From positions 5,766,001 to 5,830,000 of the forward strand of contig NZ_JACHMF010000001.1 of NCBI RefSeq assembly GCF_014204895.1: DNA of 64,000 bases, written 5' to 3'. Below, piece by piece: positions 61,432-64,000 of this stretch. The DNA comes from Paractinoplanes abujensis (GTDB lineage: Bacteria; Actinomycetota; Actinomycetes; Mycobacteriales; Micromonosporaceae). Every line of letters begins with the position of its first letter. Position 1 is the stretch's first letter. Made by a program: the position numbers and the translations under genes. The notes under the pieces were generated by a model. It ran no database searches and was not told the DNA's origin. It saw only the letters and a list, made by a program, of their open reading frames with translations.

Positions 61432-62091
61432 GTGTTCCTGCGGCACAAGAAGCTTGAGCTGATTACCCCCGACCAGGCCCTCCCCGGCCGCCTGATGGAA
61501 ATGCCGGTGGCGAGCGAGCACACCGTTCTCGGCACCCCGCTCAAGGGCCCGTGGCCGGCCGGCCTCGAGGTCGCCGTGTTCGGGATGGGCTGTTTCTGGG
61601 GCGCCGAGCGGATCTTCTGGCAGCTGCCGGGCGTCTACTCGACGTCCGTGGGCTACGCCGGCGGGTTCACCAAGAACCCCACGTACGAGGAGACCTGCTC
61701 CGGCACGACCGGGCACACCGAGGTGGTCCAGGTCGTCTACGACCCCACCAAGATCCAGTACGAGGACCTGCTCAAGGCGTTCTGGGAGAACCACGACCCG
61801 ACCCAGGGCATGCGCCAGGGCAACGACGTCGGCACCCAGTACCGCTCCGCGATCTACACGACCACGGCCGAGCAGGCCAAGACCGCACAAGCCTCCCTGG
61901 AGGCGTTCCAGCCGATCGTCACCAAGGCCGGCCGCGGCGTCATCACCACGGAGATCGGCCCGCTCACGGCGTACTACTACGCCGAGGACTACCACCAGCA
62001 GTACCTCAGCGACAGCAAGAACCCGTACGGCTACTGCAACCACGGCCCGAACGGCATGACCTGCCCGGTGGGCGTGGCCCGCACCGCCTGA
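61432..62091 (+). CDS. msrA: Peptide methionine sulfoxide reductase A
   Basis: This 219-residue protein reduces methionine-S-sulfoxide. The nucleophile C54 is in GMGCFWGAE, followed by [13 protein letters not shown] and HHDPT-like HDPTQG. Two C-terminal cysteines ([13 protein letters not shown]) supply the resolving pair. GTG 61432 with AGGGAG 5 nt upstream gives the family start [22 protein letters not shown] 61417 is possible. It lies on the plus strand after the HIT gene, with 47 bp between. Confidence 0.95.
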   Translation: MFLRHKKLELITPDQALPGRLMEMPVASEHTVLGTPLKGPWPAGLEVAVFGMGCFWGAERIFWQLPGVYSTSVGYAGGFTKNPTYEETCSGTTGHTEVVQVVYDPTKIQYEDLLKAFWENHDPTQGMRQGNDVGTQYRSAIYTTTAEQAKTAQASLEAFQPIVTKAGRGVITTEIGPLTAYYYAEDYHQQYLSDSKNPYGYCNHGPNGMTCPVGVARTA

Positions 62092-62101
62092 CGCATCCTG
62101 C

Positions 62102-62131
62102 CCGCCCCCGGCAGTCGCCGGGGGCGGTTTT
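62102..62131 (+). terminator. msrA terminator
   Basis: CCGCCCCCGGC (62102-62112) pairs with GCCGGGGGCGG (62117-62127), a perfect 11-bp stem with a 4-nt loop, followed by TTTT. It is 10 bp past the msrA stop. Confidence 0.93.
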
Positions 62132-62214
62132 CATGCCTGGGAGTGGAAAAGATCGACATGTCCCGACATGTTCCGCACACTGGGGATCGATGGCGGTACA
62201 GCGGGAGGTGGGAC

Positions 62215-62544
62215 GTGCGGACCTTTTACAACGACGACGAACGCCTGGCCTGGAACCTCGCCGAGTCGCTCACCGAGCAGGCCGAGGAATCGATGCGCGA
62301 GGCCGAGCAGGCCCTCGAGACCTGGAAGACCGGCAAGGAGATGAACCGGCTGCGCTGCATCCGTAAGGGCATCAGCGAGTCGGACGCGGAGATCCGCTGG
62401 TCGGCGTCGACCGCGGCGAAGAACGCGATCACCAACAACGGCTTCTACGTCGGGCTGGCGACCATGTATTACGGCGCGGCCGCCGCGAACTACTCCCGGG
62501 CGCTCTATCTGCGCAGCCTGGGCGGCCGGCCCATGGCGGCCTAA
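62215..62544 (+). CDS. Hypothetical protein, about 109 residues
   Basis: The protein has an acidic, alpha-helical N-terminal half (AEQALETWKTGKEMNRLR, SESDAEIRWSAS) and a hydrophobic, alanine/tyrosine-rich second half (FYVGLATMYYGAAAANYSRALYLR). The latter may associate with a membrane, but it is short and polar for a true span. GTG 62215 is preferred because GGGAGG lies 8 nt upstream. The frame opens at 62143, and earlier starts are unsupported. I recognise no domain. Its stop overlaps the stop of the small secreted-peptide gene on the other strand (62541-62544). Confidence 0.65.
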   Translation: MRTFYNDDERLAWNLAESLTEQAEESMREAEQALETWKTGKEMNRLRCIRKGISESDAEIRWSASTAAKNAITNNGFYVGLATMYYGAAAANYSRALYLRSLGGRPMAA

Positions 62545-62714
62545 GCGCCGTCCTCCTCGCCCGCCGGGGTCTGCGCCGACTGGGACTGCTGCCGGGTGGG
62601 CTGCTCCGACGGTGCCGCGGTGGCGGGCGTGGCCAGGGCCAGACCCAGCACGGCACCGGCGCTGATCAGGCCGAGCCCGGCCAGGGATATGGGACGGCGG
62701 TCGTACTTCTCCAT
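62541..62714 (-). CDS. Short secreted peptide with signal sequence
   Basis: 57 residues: a signal peptide (MEKYDRRPISLAGLGLISAG and LGLALATPATAA, cleavage after AxA near residue 34). The mature part is a 20-odd-residue Ser/Gln/Pro/Glu-rich tail (QPTRQQSQSAQTPAGEED). No cysteine or known domain. The ribosome site is weak (GTGGGC), so expression is uncertain. It is convergent with the preceding gene and divergent from the CYTH-CHAD gene. Confidence 0.5.
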   Translation of the reverse strand: MEKYDRRPISLAGLGLISAGAVLGLALATPATAAPSEQPTRQQSQSAQTPAGEEDGA

Positions 62715-62810
62715 GTGCCCACGGTGCCAGGGCCGCCTGTGACCCGGCTGTGCAGAACCTGCTAAAGACTTGGCCTGTGTGAGCGTCACCCGTTCGGGCA
62801 GTATTAACTG

Positions 62811-64000
62811 ATGGAGATCGCGACCGAAACAGAGCGTAAATATGACGTGCCTACCGAGTTCCGGCTGCCCGATCTCACCGGCAAGGCAGGGATCAGCAAC
62901 AGCGACGGCGGGGAGACCCACGACCTCGACGCCACGTATTTCGACACCGACGACCTGGCCCTGATGAGGAACCGCCGGACGCTCCGGCGGCGCAGCGGTG
63001 GCAGCGACGCGGGCTGGCATCTGAAGACGCCCGGTCAGGGCACAGACCGTACCGAGCACCGGCTTCCCCTCAACGGCGCCCCCGAAACGGTGCCCGCCGA
63101 GCTGGTCGGTCAGGTGCGGGCGATCATCCGGCGGCAGGAGCTCAAGCCGATCGCGCGGCTGCGCACCCAGCGGGTCGAGACCCCGCTGCGCGACGCCAAG
63201 GGCAACACGCTCGCGCTGGTCGCCCAGGATCAGGTGATCGCCGAGCGTGACGGCCACGAGCAGCGCTGGCAGGAGGTCGAGGTCGAGCTGGTCGACGGTG
63301 GTCCCAAACTGCTCGCCGCGGTCGAGAAGGCTCTGCTGGCCGCGGGGGCCGCGCCCGCCGCGGGCCCGTCCAAGGTCGCGCGCGCGTTCGGCAATCCCAC
63401 CCTGCCCAAGGCCGGCCCGCCCAGCAAGAACCCCGTGCTCCGGTATGTCCGTGAGCAGCACGACGCCATCACGGAGTACGACCCGGGCGTCCGGCGGGGC
63501 GACCCCGAGGCCGTGCACAAGATGCGCGTGGGCACCCGCCGCCTGCGCAGCACCCTGAAGACGTTCAAGCGCACCTTCGCAGAGGCGGCCGACCTCAACG
63601 AGGAGCTCAAGTGGCTGGCCGACCTGCTCGGTCAGGTGCGCGACGGCCAGGTGCAGGAGGGCAAGCTGCTGGCCGGGCTGGACGAGGCCGGGCCGCAGTT
63701 CGAGCCGGTGGCCGCGCGCATCCGCGAACACCTGGACGCCCAGGTCGCCGCGGGCCGGGCCGCGCTCGACGAGGCGCTGGAGAGTGAGCGCTACCTGACC
63801 CTGCTCGACCGCATCGACCAGCTGGCCCGGCAGAGGACGGTCGAGCCGGACCCGCTCCGGCGCGCCCACAAGAGCCTGGCCAAGGCCGACGCGCTGCTCG
63901 ACGTGGCGCTGGCCCACGGCGAGGACCACGAGCTGCACGACGCCCGTAAGGCCTACAAGCGCGCCCGCTACGCGGTCGAGGTGTTCGCGGCGGAGGCCGG
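62811..64000 (+). CDS. CYTH-CHAD domain protein (partial, runs off window end)
   Basis: Starts ATG 62811 and reaches the window edge at about residue 396. The CYTH domain (residues 2-195) has the ExExK signature (E6, E8, K10 in TETERKYDV) and charged strands typical of triphosphate tunnel enzymes (LRRRSGGSD, LVAQDQVIAER). A CHAD domain starts at about 205 (NPVLRYVREQHDAI, HKMRVGTRRLRSTLKTFKRTF). CHAD domains bind polyphosphate, and CYTH enzymes cleave triphosphates, so a polyphosphate-related role is likely. The promoter region is 62715-62810. Confidence 0.9.
   Translation, partial: MEIATETERKYDVPTEFRLPDLTGKAGISNSDGGETHDLDATYFDTDDLALMRNRRTLRRRSGGSDAGWHLKTPGQGTDRTEHRLPLNGAPETVPAELVGQVRAIIRRQELKPIARLRTQRVETPLRDAKGNTLALVAQDQVIAERDGHEQRWQEVEVELVDGGPKLLAAVEKALLAAGAAPAAGPSKVARAFGNPTLPKAGPPSKNPVLRYVREQHDAITEYDPGVRRGDPEAVHKMRVGTRRLRSTLKTFKRTFAEAADLNEELKWLADLLGQVRDGQVQEGKLLAGLDEAGPQFEPVAARIREHLDAQVAAGRAALDEALESERYLTLLDRIDQLARQRTVEPDPLRRAHKSLAKADALLDVALAHGEDHELHDARKAYKRARYAVEVFAAEA

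Overview
The window looks like chromosomal DNA from a high-G+C actinobacterium. The supporting evidence is gene content: an MtrA/MtrB two-component pair, a WhiB protein, two-domain FbiC plus CofD and CofE for coenzyme F420, mycothiol S-conjugate amidase (Mca), a Scr1-type XRE regulator with a DUF397 partner, and frequent GTG/TTG starts. Two blocks follow the gene order known from Mycobacterium and Streptomyces. One runs mtrB-mtrA ... manA-CDF-SIS-pmm, DUF3499, zincin-like, whiB, cofD, cofE, manC, acyl-CoA dehydrogenase and purE/purK. The other is small membrane protein-mca-DUF4307-greA with metB. Micromonosporaceae (Actinoplanes-like) is my best guess, as inference only. No rRNA, tRNA, complete insertion sequence, prophage or CRISPR array was recognised.

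Layout. 1-2150: mtrB start, mtrA, and a DUF397/XRE pair with a paired-palindrome operator. 2150-3235: a gene-free stretch with 23-bp and 20-bp tandem repeats and two consensus DnaA boxes. 3236-8230 (minus strand): GDP-mannose precursor operon (phosphomannomutase, Trm112-like protein, SIS sugar-phosphate isomerase, cation exporter, ManA). 8412-11634: GAF/winged-helix regulator, aldehyde dehydrogenase, DUF779. 11976-14149: secreted deacetylase, DUF3499, zincin-like protein, WhiB. 14434-20843: F420 biosynthesis (fbiC; cofD, cofE, Nudix). 20834-23119: mannose-1-phosphate guanylyltransferase and a GT4 glycosyltransferase. 23280-26491: acyl-CoA metabolism. 26576-30765: a 979-residue disordered repeat protein, LexA and a Gly/His-rich secreted protein. 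30926-32563: arginase-like protein and two 17-bp tandem arrays.

32564-38090 is the most accessory part. It holds an iron box, a truncated FecE-like ATPase, a heterodimeric ABC transporter with one degenerate ATP site, and an AAA-ATPase/DUF234 gene preceded by repeated palindromes. 38101-54366: acyl-CoA dehydrogenase, a UDP-glucose dehydrogenase remnant, a 1700-residue protein with about 45 predicted membrane spans, small enzymes, glutaredoxin, purE/purK, a DUF255 protein and a GGDEF-EAL protein. 54616-64000: Mca cluster, greA, ilvA, amidase, metB, HIT, MsrA, small proteins and a CYTH-CHAD gene cut by the window end.

How the genes fit together. ManA, phosphomannomutase and the guanylyltransferase make GDP-mannose, which a GT4 enzyme could use for envelope glycans. 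FbiC, CofD and CofE make F420. Mca, the glutaredoxin and MsrA belong to thiol and redox homeostasis. MtrA, WhiB, LexA and the c-di-GMP protein connect to the cell cycle, development and stress. No single proven new system is visible. The best candidates are the iron-box transporter locus, the operator-flanked ATPase, and the threonine-motif scaffold protein upstream of lexA.
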